This document shows positions 16,830 through 26,241 of a DNA stretch of 53,974 nt, piece by piece. The DNA is from Tessaracoccus sp. SD287 (GTDB lineage: Bacteria; Actinomycetota; Actinomycetes; Propionibacteriales; Propionibacteriaceae): positions 52,001 to 105,974 of the forward strand of contig NZ_JADIJQ010000010.1 of the NCBI RefSeq assembly GCF_017355265.1, written 5' to 3'. The position numbers and the translations under genes were made by a program. Position 1 is the stretch's first letter. Each line of letters starts with the position of its first letter. The notes under the pieces were generated by a model. It was not told the DNA's origin. It made no database searches and saw only the letters and a program-made list of their open reading frames with translations.

Positions 16830-19800
16830 TGAGCATTACTCCGATCAATGCCGCCGCCGCGGCGCACCTGCAGGTGGCCCAGCAGCAGCCCCTCGACATT
16901 GCGGGGCTGGAGCTCACGGTGCGCACCCTGGTCGTCGAGGCCAGCGCCGGCACCGGCAAGACCACCGCCATCTCCGACCTGACGGTGCGTGCCCTTGGGG
17001 AGGGGTTCTGCCGCATTGACCAGGTGATGCTGGTCACCTTCACCATCAAGGCGGCCGCCGAGCTGCGGACCCGGGTGCACCACCGACTCGCCACCACCAT
17101 CAACACCATCCGGGCCGGCGGCACGCTGGGGCCGGCGCTCGCCGCGTCCCACGCCCGCGACCCCGAAGGGTTCCTGGCCAACTTGCAGCAGGCGGCCGCA
17201 CAGTTCGACCAGGCCACCATCACGACCACCCACAGCTTCTGCCAGACCATGCTGTTGAGTCTGGGCATCCACGTCGACCACGACCCGGGCGACACCCAGT
17301 CCGACACCCTGGACGCCCTGATGGCAGAGATCGCCGACGACCTGTTCCTGCAGGACCAGATGGGTGCCCGGACCATGCCCAGCCGTGAGGCCACGCAGCG
17401 GTTGGTCGATGCCGCGCTGCACCGGGAGCGGGTGGTGCTGCACGAACGCTCCGGCTCGGCGCGGGCCGCGCTCGCCGAGCGCGCCCGCGTCGAGTTCGAG
17501 AGGCGCAAGCGCACCCAGCAGATCTACGGGTTCGACGACATGACCCATCGTCTGGCGCAGGCGCTGGCCACCGACCTCTCCCAGGCGCCACGAACGGCAC
17601 GGTCCATCCTGGCGTCCCGCTACCGGCTGGTGATGGTCGACGAGTTCCAGGACACCGACCAGCAGCAGTGGCAACTGGTGCACGACGCCTTCCACGACTC
17701 GACGCTGCTGGTCCTGATCGGTGACCCGAAGCAGTCGATCTACCGCTTCCGCGGGGCCGACGTGCAGGCCTACGTGGCCGCCGCCGCCGACCACCAGAGA
17801 TTCAGTTTGCAGAAGAACTACCGCAGCAGCCGGGCGCTGCTGTCCGGGGTCGAGGCGGTGCTCAACAACGCCCAACTCGGCCGCGACATCACCACACCCA
17901 CCGGCACCGCGGATCCGGCGGCGGGCCTGCAGCAGGCGCCCGGACAGTGGACCCACCCCGTCCAGCTGCGCCTGCTCGGCACCAACGCGGCGCTCGGCAC
18001 GCACATGTTCGACGCCGCCGTCGCCGACCTGGTCGCCCAGACCAGGGAACTGTTCGACGACCCGCCGCATGTGCAGCTGCCCCGCTCCGAGGTGGCCACC
18101 CGGCTCCGTCGGCGTGACGTCGCGGTGCTGGTCCGCTCCCGCTGGAGGTCGGACAAGGTCGCCAAGGCCCTCACCGCCGCCGGCATCCCTGCGGTGCAGG
18201 CCGGCGCCGACGGTGTCTTCAAGGGTGAGGCGGGCCGTGCCTGGGCAATGGTGCTGGACCTGTTGCTGAACGTCACCGACGGGGCACTGCGCCGGGCAGC
18301 GCTGACGCCTCTGGTCGGCTGGGACATCCCCGGCCTGGTCGAGGCCGACGAGACCCGGATCGATGATCTGGCCCGGACCGTGCGAGAGCTGTCCCAGGTG
18401 TGGCTCGACGATGGTTTCGCCGCGATGAGCGATGCGCTGTTCTCGGCGTTCTCGGTCCATGAACGGCTGTTGCAGCAGCCGCGAGGCGTCCAACTGTTGT
18501 CCGACCTGCTGCAGGTCGCCGAGATGGCCCATGACCACGCGCTGTCGCACCGGGCCAGCCCCGAGGCAGTGCGACGCTGGCTGGTCGAACAGACCCAGCA
18601 GGACGCCCCCGACGTGGCGAGCCGGGTCGGCGCCGACATCGACGCAATCCAGGTGATGACCATGCACAGCGCCAAGGGGCTGGGCTTTCCGGTGGTGATG
18701 TTGCCCGACCTGTTCGACCCGGTCGGTGTCAAGGTCAAGCCGGACGAGCCACGCCTGACCCATGACGGGGAGGGACGGCCCCTGCTGGACGTCTCCGAAG
18801 CAGCCAGCACGGGGGTCGACGAGGAGTCCTTCCAGGAGGAGCTGCGGCTGGCCTACGTCGCCATGACGCGGGCGCAGGTGGCACTCCGGCTGTGGTGGGG
18901 GGCCTCCAAGGACGTCCACGCCTCGGCGTTGCATCGACTGTTGGTCAACGACACCCCGTTCGCCCCGCCGGCGTCGGTGGGTCCGTTGCCAGTCAAGGGG
19001 CAGGTCGACGCCATGGTGCACCACCTGGGCTCGCCACGCTTCGCGCCCATCCACGTGCATCGTGTCCCCAAGGACGGCCCCGGCCGGCAGCCGCCCGCCC
19101 CGGCCCCGGCCGAGGACCCGCTGGGAGCGCCCCGACGGTGGACCCGCAGCATCGACCGCAGCTGGCGACGCACCTCCTATTCGGGCCTGACCGCGGCACT
19201 CCACGAGCTCGGGCCCCATCAGGTCGGACCCCTCGGTTCCGGCGGCGAGCACGGCTCCAGCGTCGGGGGGCTGGACGAGCCGGACCTGGTCGAGCCCACC
19301 GAGGTCGCGCACCACCGGCCCGCGGCGGCGATGCCGTCGCCGATGTCGGGAATCCCCGGTGGCGCGGATTTCGGCACCCTGGTGCATGCCATCCTCGAGC
19401 ACGTCGACCCGCAGGCCGCGGACCTGCCCCACGAGGTCACCGTGGCCAGCGCACCGTACCTGTCCGCGTTCGGGCCGGAGGTGGAGCCCGAGGCGCTGGT
19501 CGATGCCCTGGTCAAGGTCTTCCATTCACCGCTCGGCTCGCTGACCGGGGGCACCCTGGCCGACCTGCCGGCCACGGACAGGCTCGCCGAACTGGACTTC
19601 GAGCTCACCATGGGCAGCCCGGACCTGGTCGCCACCGTGGGTGACCTGGCCGCACTGTTCAGCGATCGCCGCCTGCTGCCGGCCAGCGACCCGCTGGCCC
19701 ACTACGGGCGGGTGCTGGCCGCCACCCCTACCGCTGAACAAACACTCAACGGCTTCCTCAACGGGTCCATCGACGCGGTGCTCCGGGTCGGCAGCGGCCC

Positions 19801-20152
19801 CACCCAGCGATTCGTGGTGGTCGACTACAAGACCAACACCATGCCGCTGCTGCCTGACGAGGAGCTCACCGTGCAGCACTACAACGCGAAGGCGATGACC
19901 CAGGCCATGGTGGCCGCCCACTACCCGCTGCAGGCGCTGCTGTACTCGGTGGCTCTGCACCGCCTGCTCGGTTGGCGGCTGCCCGGCTACGACCCCGGGC
20001 GTCACCTCGGCGGTGTCGGCTACTTGTTCGTGCGCGGCATGGCGGGGCCCGACACCCCGGAACTGGGCGGGATGCCTGCCGGGGTGTTCACCTGGCGACC
20101 CCCGGCCGGCTTCGTCCAGGCTGCGGACACGATCCTGGGAGGGCCGCGATGA
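16829..20152 (+). CDS. recB: RecB helicase-nuclease subunit of RecBCD
   Basis: 1107 aa. Superfamily 1A helicase with Walker A EASAGTGKTTAI (about 37-48), TFTIKAAAELRTR, Walker B VDEFQDTDQQQW, GDPKQSIYRFRGAD, MTMHSAKGLGFPVV and AYVAMTRAQVALRLW. The C-terminal nuclease is complete: FGTLVHAILEHVD (His), NGSIDAVL (Asp), VVVDYKTN (Asp999, Lys1001), and Gln/Tyr in PLQALLYS. It supplies the 3' to 5' motor and the only nuclease of the complex. GTG 16826 is an alternative start one codon upstream. Its TGA overlaps the recD ATG as ATGA. An Ala/Pro-rich insertion (PGRQPPAPAPAEDP) separates motor and nuclease. Confidence 0.95.
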   Translation: MSITPINAAAAAHLQVAQQQPLDIAGLELTVRTLVVEASAGTGKTTAISDLTVRALGEGFCRIDQVMLVTFTIKAAAELRTRVHHRLATTINTIRAGGTLGPALAASHARDPEGFLANLQQAAAQFDQATITTTHSFCQTMLLSLGIHVDHDPGDTQSDTLDALMAEIADDLFLQDQMGARTMPSREATQRLVDAALHRERVVLHERSGSARAALAERARVEFERRKRTQQIYGFDDMTHRLAQALATDLSQAPRTARSILASRYRLVMVDEFQDTDQQQWQLVHDAFHDSTLLVLIGDPKQSIYRFRGADVQAYVAAAADHQRFSLQKNYRSSRALLSGVEAVLNNAQLGRDITTPTGTADPAAGLQQAPGQWTHPVQLRLLGTNAALGTHMFDAAVADLVAQTRELFDDPPHVQLPRSEVATRLRRRDVAVLVRSRWRSDKVAKALTAAGIPAVQAGADGVFKGEAGRAWAMVLDLLLNVTDGALRRAALTPLVGWDIPGLVEADETRIDDLARTVRELSQVWLDDGFAAMSDALFSAFSVHERLLQQPRGVQLLSDLLQVAEMAHDHALSHRASPEAVRRWLVEQTQQDAPDVASRVGADIDAIQVMTMHSAKGLGFPVVMLPDLFDPVGVKVKPDEPRLTHDGEGRPLLDVSEAASTGVDEESFQEELRLAYVAMTRAQVALRLWWGASKDVHASALHRLLVNDTPFAPPASVGPLPVKGQVDAMVHHLGSPRFAPIHVHRVPKDGPGRQPPAPAPAEDPLGAPRRWTRSIDRSWRRTSYSGLTAALHELGPHQVGPLGSGGEHGSSVGGLDEPDLVEPTEVAHHRPAAAMPSPMSGIPGGADFGTLVHAILEHVDPQAADLPHEVTVASAPYLSAFGPEVEPEALVDALVKVFHSPLGSLTGGTLADLPATDRLAELDFELTMGSPDLVATVGDLAALFSDRRLLPASDPLAHYGRVLAATPTAEQTLNGFLNGSIDAVLRVGSGPTQRFVVVDYKTNTMPLLPDEELTVQHYNAKAMTQAMVAAHYPLQALLYSVALHRLLGWRLPGYDPGRHLGGVGYLFVRGMAGPDTPELGGMPAGVFTWRPPAGFVQAADTILGGPR

Positions 20153-22002
20153 GCCTGGACGCCCACCACGTCTCGGTGCTGGTCCGCGACCAGGACACTG
20201 CCCTGGCCCGGGCCCACCGCCACGGGCTGGTCACCGCCGGTGACGTGCAACTGGCCAGCACCGTCGCGCGCATGTTCGCGTCGGCCGACGAGTTGGTCAA
20301 GCTGACCGCCGCACTGTGTTTCGCCAGTGGCCGGTCGGGGTCGACCTGCCTGGATCTCGACACCGCCAGCGAACGTTTCGTCGACGACGTCCTGCAGTCC
20401 CGGGACCTGACCGGCAGCGCCTTCCAGCAGGCCCGCCTGGATCTGCTGGCCGAGCTGGACTGGCCCACCCCCAGCCAGTGGCGCGACGAACTCGCCCGCC
20501 AGCCGCTGGTCGGTGACCTCAACTCCGAACCCAACACGGTGCCGTTGCGGCTGGTCGACTCGCTGGTCTACCTCGAGCGCCACTGGGCCGCCGAGGACCT
20601 GGTCGCCGACCTGCTGCACCAGCGCGAACAGTTGGCGCCGCCGCACGTCGACCAGCAGTTGCTGGCCCGCAGCCTGCAGCGACATCCGCAGGGCACCCGG
20701 GAAGATCCCCTGCAGCGTCGGGCCATCGAGTCGGCGGTCGGCTCCTGGACCACCGTCCTGGCCGGTGGGCCCGGCACCGGGAAGACGACCACCGTGGCGC
20801 GGGTGCTGGCTGCGGTGCAGGAACAGTCCGCCACCACCGTCCGGGCCGCACTGGCCGCTCCCAGCGGCAAGGCGTCCAGCCGGCTGCACCAGTCGGTCAC
20901 CAGCCAGGCCGAGGCACTGCGTGCCGCGGGCTCCTTGATGCCCGCCTATGGCAGCGGCCAGACGCTGCACCGCCTGCTCGGGGCCAGGGGGATGACCGGG
21001 GAGTTCCGGCACGGGCCGACCAACCCCCTGCCCTACGACCTGGTCGTGGTCGACGAGGTCAGCATGGTTGACCTGCAAATCTTCGCCACCCTGCTCTCGG
21101 CGGTGGGCCCGGACACCCGACTGCTGCTGGTGGGTGACCCGCAGCAGCTGAAGTCGGTCAGCGCCGGGTCGGTGCTGGCCGACATCACCGCCTCGGGCAT
21201 CAGCCTGGGCGGCGGCCGCAGCGAATCCGCGGTGACGGTGCTGCAGACCGGCTACCGCAACAAGGGAGCCATCCACCAGTTGGCGCAGGCCATCCGCGAC
21301 CGGGACGCCGATGCGGCGCTGGCGACCCTGTCCGGGCCCCAGACCGAGGTGGAATTGATCGAGGTCGAACTGTCCCGCGCCACCTCGTGGCACGACTTCC
21401 CCGAACTGGCCGCCAGCATTGAACGCCAGTGGCTGGATCTTGCCACCGCAGCCGAACAGGGTGACGCCGGCCTGGCCCTGCGCTTGCTGGACCAGCACCG
21501 GGTGCTGTGCGGCCACCGCGACGGCCTGTTCGGCGTCTCGGCCTGGACCCACCACACCATTGACCTGATTCGCACGCGGAGGCCCGGGTTCGGTCTGGGG
21601 GCCCCGTCCTATCCGGGACGCCCGCTGCTGCTGACCACCAATGACTCGGCCCTGAACCTGTCCAACGGTGACACGGGGGTGGTGATCCGGCAGGGCGACC
21701 GGCTGCAGGTGGCCATCGGCGACGAGCACGAGCACCGCCTGATGAGTCCGGCCCTGTTGCGGGGCGTCGACGACGTGTTCGCGATGACCGTGCACAAGGC
21801 CCAGGGCAGCCAGTTCCAGCACACCACGGTGGTGCTGCCGCCACGCGGATCGCCGCTGTTGACCCGCGACCTGGTCTACACCGCCGTCACCCGCGCCCGG
21901 GAGCGGGCCACCATCATCGGCACCGCAGACCAACTTCGGGACGCGATCGGCACCGAGACGCGCCGGGCCTCCGGTCTGGCCTCACGGTGGCGCCAGGAAT
22001 AG
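20149..22002 (+). CDS. recD: RecD helicase subunit of RecBCD
   Basis: 617 aa, the usual RecD length. Walker A GGPGTGKTTTVARV lies at about 206-219, with APSGKASSRLHQSV (motif Ia), QTLHRLLGARG, Walker B VVVDEVSMVD, LLVGDPQQLKSVSAGSVLAD (motif III), and C-terminal MTVHKAQGSQFQHTTVVLP and YTAVTRARERATIIG. It is the 5' to 3' superfamily 1B motor that speeds RecBCD and regulates RecB nuclease. The start ATG 20149 overlaps the recB stop. The gene converges on nudC with an 11-base gap. Confidence 0.94.
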   Translation: MSLDAHHVSVLVRDQDTALARAHRHGLVTAGDVQLASTVARMFASADELVKLTAALCFASGRSGSTCLDLDTASERFVDDVLQSRDLTGSAFQQARLDLLAELDWPTPSQWRDELARQPLVGDLNSEPNTVPLRLVDSLVYLERHWAAEDLVADLLHQREQLAPPHVDQQLLARSLQRHPQGTREDPLQRRAIESAVGSWTTVLAGGPGTGKTTTVARVLAAVQEQSATTVRAALAAPSGKASSRLHQSVTSQAEALRAAGSLMPAYGSGQTLHRLLGARGMTGEFRHGPTNPLPYDLVVVDEVSMVDLQIFATLLSAVGPDTRLLLVGDPQQLKSVSAGSVLADITASGISLGGGRSESAVTVLQTGYRNKGAIHQLAQAIRDRDADAALATLSGPQTEVELIEVELSRATSWHDFPELAASIERQWLDLATAAEQGDAGLALRLLDQHRVLCGHRDGLFGVSAWTHHTIDLIRTRRPGFGLGAPSYPGRPLLLTTNDSALNLSNGDTGVVIRQGDRLQVAIGDEHEHRLMSPALLRGVDDVFAMTVHKAQGSQFQHTTVVLPPRGSPLLTRDLVYTAVTRARERATIIGTADQLRDAIGTETRRASGLASRWRQE

Positions 22003-22013
22003 GAACCCGATGC

Positions 22014-22907
22014 TCAGGTGGTCGCCGGGGCCAGGTCGCGGTGGGAAGGCAGATCGCCGGCCAACCAGGCCTGGATCAGCTTGCTGGCCACCGATCGCCC
22101 GGACGGTCCGCTGATCTCCCCCGACGCGACCGCGGCCAGGAAATCGCCCCTGCTGAACCAGCGGGCCCACGCGATCTCGACCCCGTCGGGGACGGGGTCG
22201 CCGGCGGCGGTGCCGACCATGCCCAGCATCAGGGAGCGCGGGAAGGGCCAGGGCTGGCTGCTGACGTATCGGGCCGAAGTCAGGTACAGCCCGACCTCCT
22301 CACCCACTTCCCGGCTGGCGGCCTGCTCGAGGGACTCCCCCGCCTCCACGAAACCGGCGATGATCGAGACGCGGTGGGGGGCCCAACTGGCTTGGTGGGC
22401 CAGGAGCAGCCGGTCGTCGGGGTCGAGGATCGCGATGATGATGGCCGGGTCGTGCCGCGGGAACAGCCAGGCGCGGCAGTCGAGGCAGGTCCGGATGAAA
22501 CCGCCGCGGTCGGGCACCGATTCCCCATGGCAGCGCTCGCAGCGCGGCTCGGCGTCGTGCCAGGCCAGGACGGCGGCGGCGGTGGTGGTCAGGTCACGCA
22601 TGAGGGGATCGGTGGCCAGCGGCGCCTCCCGCAGCCCCAGACCCTCGACGTCGGCCCGCCGGGCGAACCAGTCGTGGTGCCCCGGGTCGCCGGCCGGGGC
22701 GTGCTCCGGCTCGGACCAGCCCAGGTAGACGTGACGCAGCGGGTCGTACCCTCCGGCGACCGGCTCGATCCGGTAGGCGGTGGAGCGGTCCATCACCAGC
22801 ACCCGTGACGCGGGGTCGGCGAACCGCTCGACCAGCACCGTCGGGTCGACCCGCGCCTCCCCGGCGCGGTGCAGGGGGCTGTGCAGGGTGTCATCGGGTC
22901 GGTTCAC
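22014..22907 (-). CDS. nudC: NudC-type NAD(+) diphosphatase / RNA decapping Nudix hydrolase
   Basis: 297 aa from GTG 22907. An N-terminal NudC domain precedes a zinc ribbon (CERCHG, then CLDC), the Nudix box GFVEAGESLEQAASREVGEE with VG, and the NudC family signature SQPWPFPRSLM. The signature marks enzymes that cleave NAD(H) to NMN and AMP and remove NAD caps from RNA 5' ends. It is 73 bases downstream of and co-oriented with adnB, so it is probably the last gene of adnA-adnB-nudC. The same neighbour relation exists in mycobacteria (Rv3199c, from memory). Confidence 0.95.
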   Translation of the reverse strand: MNRPDDTLHSPLHRAGEARVDPTVLVERFADPASRVLVMDRSTAYRIEPVAGGYDPLRHVYLGWSEPEHAPAGDPGHHDWFARRADVEGLGLREAPLATDPLMRDLTTTAAAVLAWHDAEPRCERCHGESVPDRGGFIRTCLDCRAWLFPRHDPAIIIAILDPDDRLLLAHQASWAPHRVSIIAGFVEAGESLEQAASREVGEEVGLYLTSARYVSSQPWPFPRSLMLGMVGTAAGDPVPDGVEIAWARWFSRGDFLAAVASGEISGPSGRSVASKLIQAWLAGDLPSHRDLAPATT

Positions 22908-22980
22908 CCTGTGAGGCTATCGAAATCGACACCGGTGCCCCGGCCCATCGTCGCGGCGCAGGTACCGGCAGGTGAGGTGA

Positions 22981-25900
22981 TCACGCTCCGCCGGTCCGCA
23001 GCTCGTCCAGGGCCTTCATGCCGCCCACGAGTCGCTGCTCAAGCTCCTCACGTGTTGCCAGGTGCGCGGGCCGTTGGACGCGTCCGGACCTGACGTGGAC
23101 GAAGACCGCGTCGACCGTGACGGGATCCACGCCGCGGGCCAATGCCCAGGCCTGGCGGTAGATGGCCAACTGCAGGTCATCGGCGTCACGTTCGGAGGTC
23201 TTCCAGTCCACCAGCAGGTGCTGGTGCACCCCGTCGTCAGCATCAAAGGCGGCGTCGATCTGCCCGCGGATCACCTGGCTGCCCAGCACCAGCGCGAACG
23301 GCACCTCCACCGCCACCGGGGTCCGGCTGGCCCAGTCCGATGCCAGGAACGACTCCTGCAGAGCCGCCAGCTGGGCGTCGGACTCGATCACCTCCTCACC
23401 GGCCTCGACCAGGGGGTCGACCAGTTGCGCCAGTCCGTAGTGGCGCTGGACCCAGGCGTGGAAACGGGTGCCCAGCGCCGCTGCCCGCGAAGCCGGGTGC
23501 GGCATCGGACGCACCAGTTGGCGCGCGAACGCCGACGGGTTCTGGCCGGCCATCACCAGCATGCTGGCAGACAGGGAGTCCGGCTCCGGGAGTTTCGTCT
23601 GGGCGCCCATCGCCTCGGCTTCCAGCAGGTCCAGCGTGGCGTCCCAGTCGGCGAGCTCGGCGAGCTCGTCCAGCGGCAGGTGGTCCGGATCGGCCCACAC
23701 GCCGGTGACGGCATGACGCTGACGTGCCCGCTCGACGAGGTCGGCCGCGTCGCGGCGTCTGGCCTGCTCCTCGGCCTTGGCCGGGACCGGCCAGGCGAAC
23801 GCCTGGTCGGGGCCGGCCAGCGGGTTGGTGGCGGCCTCGGGTGGGGCGACGGCGTCCACGTGGCCCTGGGCGATGGCCTCGGTCGCGACGGCCTCGAAGT
23901 AGGGCGACTGCACCCGCGGTTTCTGGGCGCCCGGCTTCCAGGTGTGGCAGCTGGCGATCAACACCTCACGGGCACGGGTCACGGCGACGTAGCCCAGCCG
24001 GTCCTCGGCCATCCGCGCCTCCGACGACAGTTGGTCCCCGTAGGCCTTCATGCCCGGCTCGTCCATCGCCGCGACCTGCGGGATGGAGTCGGCGTCGCCG
24101 CGCAGGTGCGCCGGCAGGGCGGCCGCGTTCGAGGTCCAGTTGTCGGTGACCCTGTCACTGGGGAACACCTTGTCGACCAGGCCTGGCAGGAAGACCACGT
24201 CCCACTCCAGGCCCTTGGCCCGGTGCACGGTGAGCAGTTTGACCGAGTTGCGCTCCGACGGGGTGGCTCGTTCCAGGCTGACCCCGAAGTCGCGTTCGGC
24301 GTCCAGCCAGTCGATCAGCCCCGACAGGGTTGCCTCGGCGTCGACATCCACGTACCCGGCGACGGCATCGGTGAAGGCGGCCAACTGCTCCGGGCCGGGG
24401 GATCCGGGCATGCCGGTGGCCAGTTCCACGTCCAGGCCCAGGACGGCGATGACCCGGCGGAGTTGGTCGAGGACCGGCTCGTCGCTGTGGCGACGCAGCC
24501 TGGCCAACTCGGCCCCGAACGCCGCGAAGCGGGTGCGCGCCTGGCTCGAGTAAGGCAGGTCCCCCGGGTCGTCGACCGCATCCAGCAGCGACAGCACGTC
24601 TGAGGAGTCGGTCTCGGCGAGCGCCTGCGCCAGGTCGCTGAACAGGTCGCGGTCACGGTCCCGCTCAGCGCTCCCCCGCGAACCGGCGGCCAGGTCACGG
24701 GCGCGCTGGCCCAGCAGGGCCAGGTCACGTTGACCGATGCGCCACCGGGGACCGCTGAGCAGGTGCACCAGCGCCGGGTTGGCGGTCACGTCATCGATCA
24801 GGCGAAGGGTCGCGACCACAGCCGCCACCTCGGGCAGTTCCAGCAGGCCGCCCAGCCCCACGATCTCGGTGGGGACGCCGCGGTCGCTGAGAGCGGCGAA
24901 CATTTCGGCCATGTCGCTGTTGCGGCGCAGCAGCACCGCGCAGTCCTTCCACGACGCCAACCGGCCCCGGCCGCGCAGGTCGACGATGCGATCGGCCACC
25001 CACCCGGACTCCTCGGGCCAGGTGGTGAAACTGGCGGCCCGCACCTCGCCGCCCTGCTTGTCCGGCGGGGCCACCAGCGGCTGCGGCGTACCGGCCCCGG
25101 TCTGGTCGTGCTTGCGCAGCATGGGATCGCTGCGCAGCGGGGTGGCCAACTCATTGGCGACATCCAGGATGCGTTGACCGCTGCGCCGGTTGACGCTCAA
25201 CTGCACCCTCACCGCGGGCTCGAAACAGGGCTCCCGCTGGCGGGGGAAATCGGAATGGAAGTGCAGGATGTTGCTGGCCGCCGCCCCCCGCCAACCGTAA
25301 ATGGCCTGGAACGGGTCACCCACGGCGGTCACCGGGTGACCGACGGGGTCGCCCGCGAACAACCCCTGCAGCAGGCTGGCCTGGGCGGCGCTGGTGTCCT
25401 GGTACTCGTCCAGCAGCACCGCGTGGAACTGTTCGCGCACGATGCCTGCCACGGCCGGCACCTCGGCCACGATCCGCGCCGCCAACGCCATCTGGTCGGC
25501 GAACTCGACCAGGCCCAGCTGCCTCTTCAGCGCCGCGTAGGAGTCCACCAGGTCGAGCAGTTCCAGCCGTTCGGCCACGGCCCCCTGCGCCTTCTTCACC
25601 GACAGGTAGACGTCCCCGCGCCGGTTCGGTGCGGCCATCGCGAGCCGGGAGGCGACGACGGCGGCATCGGCGCGGACCTCATCGGTGCTCACCAGGTGCG
25701 CCGACAGCGCCGCGTCCAGCGCCAGCAGCCGCTCCACCAAGGTCGCCGGCCGCAACCGGGACAGGCTGAGCAGCGGGCCCGGTGCCTCCCGCACGACCCG
25801 GTCGGCCAGCCGGAAACGGGCGGCTCCGGTGATCATCATCGGATCGGTCTCGGCCCCGATGCGTTGGCCGTGCTCGGCCAGCAGCCGCCCGGCGAACGCG

Positions 25901-26241
25901 TCGTAGGTCATGATGACCTCTTCGCCCTGCTCATCGGTGCCCTCGCGCAGCACCCCGGCGGTGGTCAGGGCGGTACGGACCCGCTGGGCCAGTTCCCCGG
26001 CGGCCTTGCGGGTGAAGGTCAGGCCCAGCACCTGGTCGGGGCTCACCTGCCCGGTACCCACCAACCACACGACGCGGGCGGCCATCACCGTCGTCTTGCC
26101 CGAGCCGGCGCCGGCGATGATGACCGTCGGCTCCAGCGGTGCGGTGATCGCAGCCAACTGTTCGTCACTGAAGGGAATGCCGAGCGCTTCGGAGACCTGC
26201 TCGGGACGCGACATGAGTCGGGTCGGCAGCTGGGTGATCAT
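22981..26241 (-). CDS. adnB: AdnB subunit of the AdnAB helicase-nuclease
   Basis: 1086 aa from ATG 26241, which overlaps the adnA stop as ATGA. Superfamily 1A motor: Walker A IIAGAGSGKTTVMAARVV (about 48-65), LTFTRKAAGELAQRV, canonical Walker B LLDEYQDTSAAQASLL, AVGDPFQAIYGWRGAA, LLTVHRAKGLEWDVVFLPG and YVAVTRAREVLIAS. C-terminal RecB-type nuclease: GTRFHAWVQRH, GQIDAAFD, LLVDWKTS and QLAIYRQAWAL. In mycobacteria AdnB is the motor that drives translocation of the AdnAB complex during end resection. Both motor and nuclease residues look intact here. The longer open frame up to 26763 overlaps adnA and was rejected. Confidence 0.92.
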   Translation of the reverse strand: MITQLPTRLMSRPEQVSEALGIPFSDEQLAAITAPLEPTVIIAGAGSGKTTVMAARVVWLVGTGQVSPDQVLGLTFTRKAAGELAQRVRTALTTAGVLREGTDEQGEEVIMTYDAFAGRLLAEHGQRIGAETDPMMITGAARFRLADRVVREAPGPLLSLSRLRPATLVERLLALDAALSAHLVSTDEVRADAAVVASRLAMAAPNRRGDVYLSVKKAQGAVAERLELLDLVDSYAALKRQLGLVEFADQMALAARIVAEVPAVAGIVREQFHAVLLDEYQDTSAAQASLLQGLFAGDPVGHPVTAVGDPFQAIYGWRGAAASNILHFHSDFPRQREPCFEPAVRVQLSVNRRSGQRILDVANELATPLRSDPMLRKHDQTGAGTPQPLVAPPDKQGGEVRAASFTTWPEESGWVADRIVDLRGRGRLASWKDCAVLLRRNSDMAEMFAALSDRGVPTEIVGLGGLLELPEVAAVVATLRLIDDVTANPALVHLLSGPRWRIGQRDLALLGQRARDLAAGSRGSAERDRDRDLFSDLAQALAETDSSDVLSLLDAVDDPGDLPYSSQARTRFAAFGAELARLRRHSDEPVLDQLRRVIAVLGLDVELATGMPGSPGPEQLAAFTDAVAGYVDVDAEATLSGLIDWLDAERDFGVSLERATPSERNSVKLLTVHRAKGLEWDVVFLPGLVDKVFPSDRVTDNWTSNAAALPAHLRGDADSIPQVAAMDEPGMKAYGDQLSSEARMAEDRLGYVAVTRAREVLIASCHTWKPGAQKPRVQSPYFEAVATEAIAQGHVDAVAPPEAATNPLAGPDQAFAWPVPAKAEEQARRRDAADLVERARQRHAVTGVWADPDHLPLDELAELADWDATLDLLEAEAMGAQTKLPEPDSLSASMLVMAGQNPSAFARQLVRPMPHPASRAAALGTRFHAWVQRHYGLAQLVDPLVEAGEEVIESDAQLAALQESFLASDWASRTPVAVEVPFALVLGSQVIRGQIDAAFDADDGVHQHLLVDWKTSERDADDLQLAIYRQAWALARGVDPVTVDAVFVHVRSGRVQRPAHLATREELEQRLVGGMKALDELRTGGA

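Noticed and set aside
16811..19525. 904-codon open frame antisense to recB
   Set aside because: It is a shadow of recB, whose complete helicase and nuclease motifs identify the true strand.
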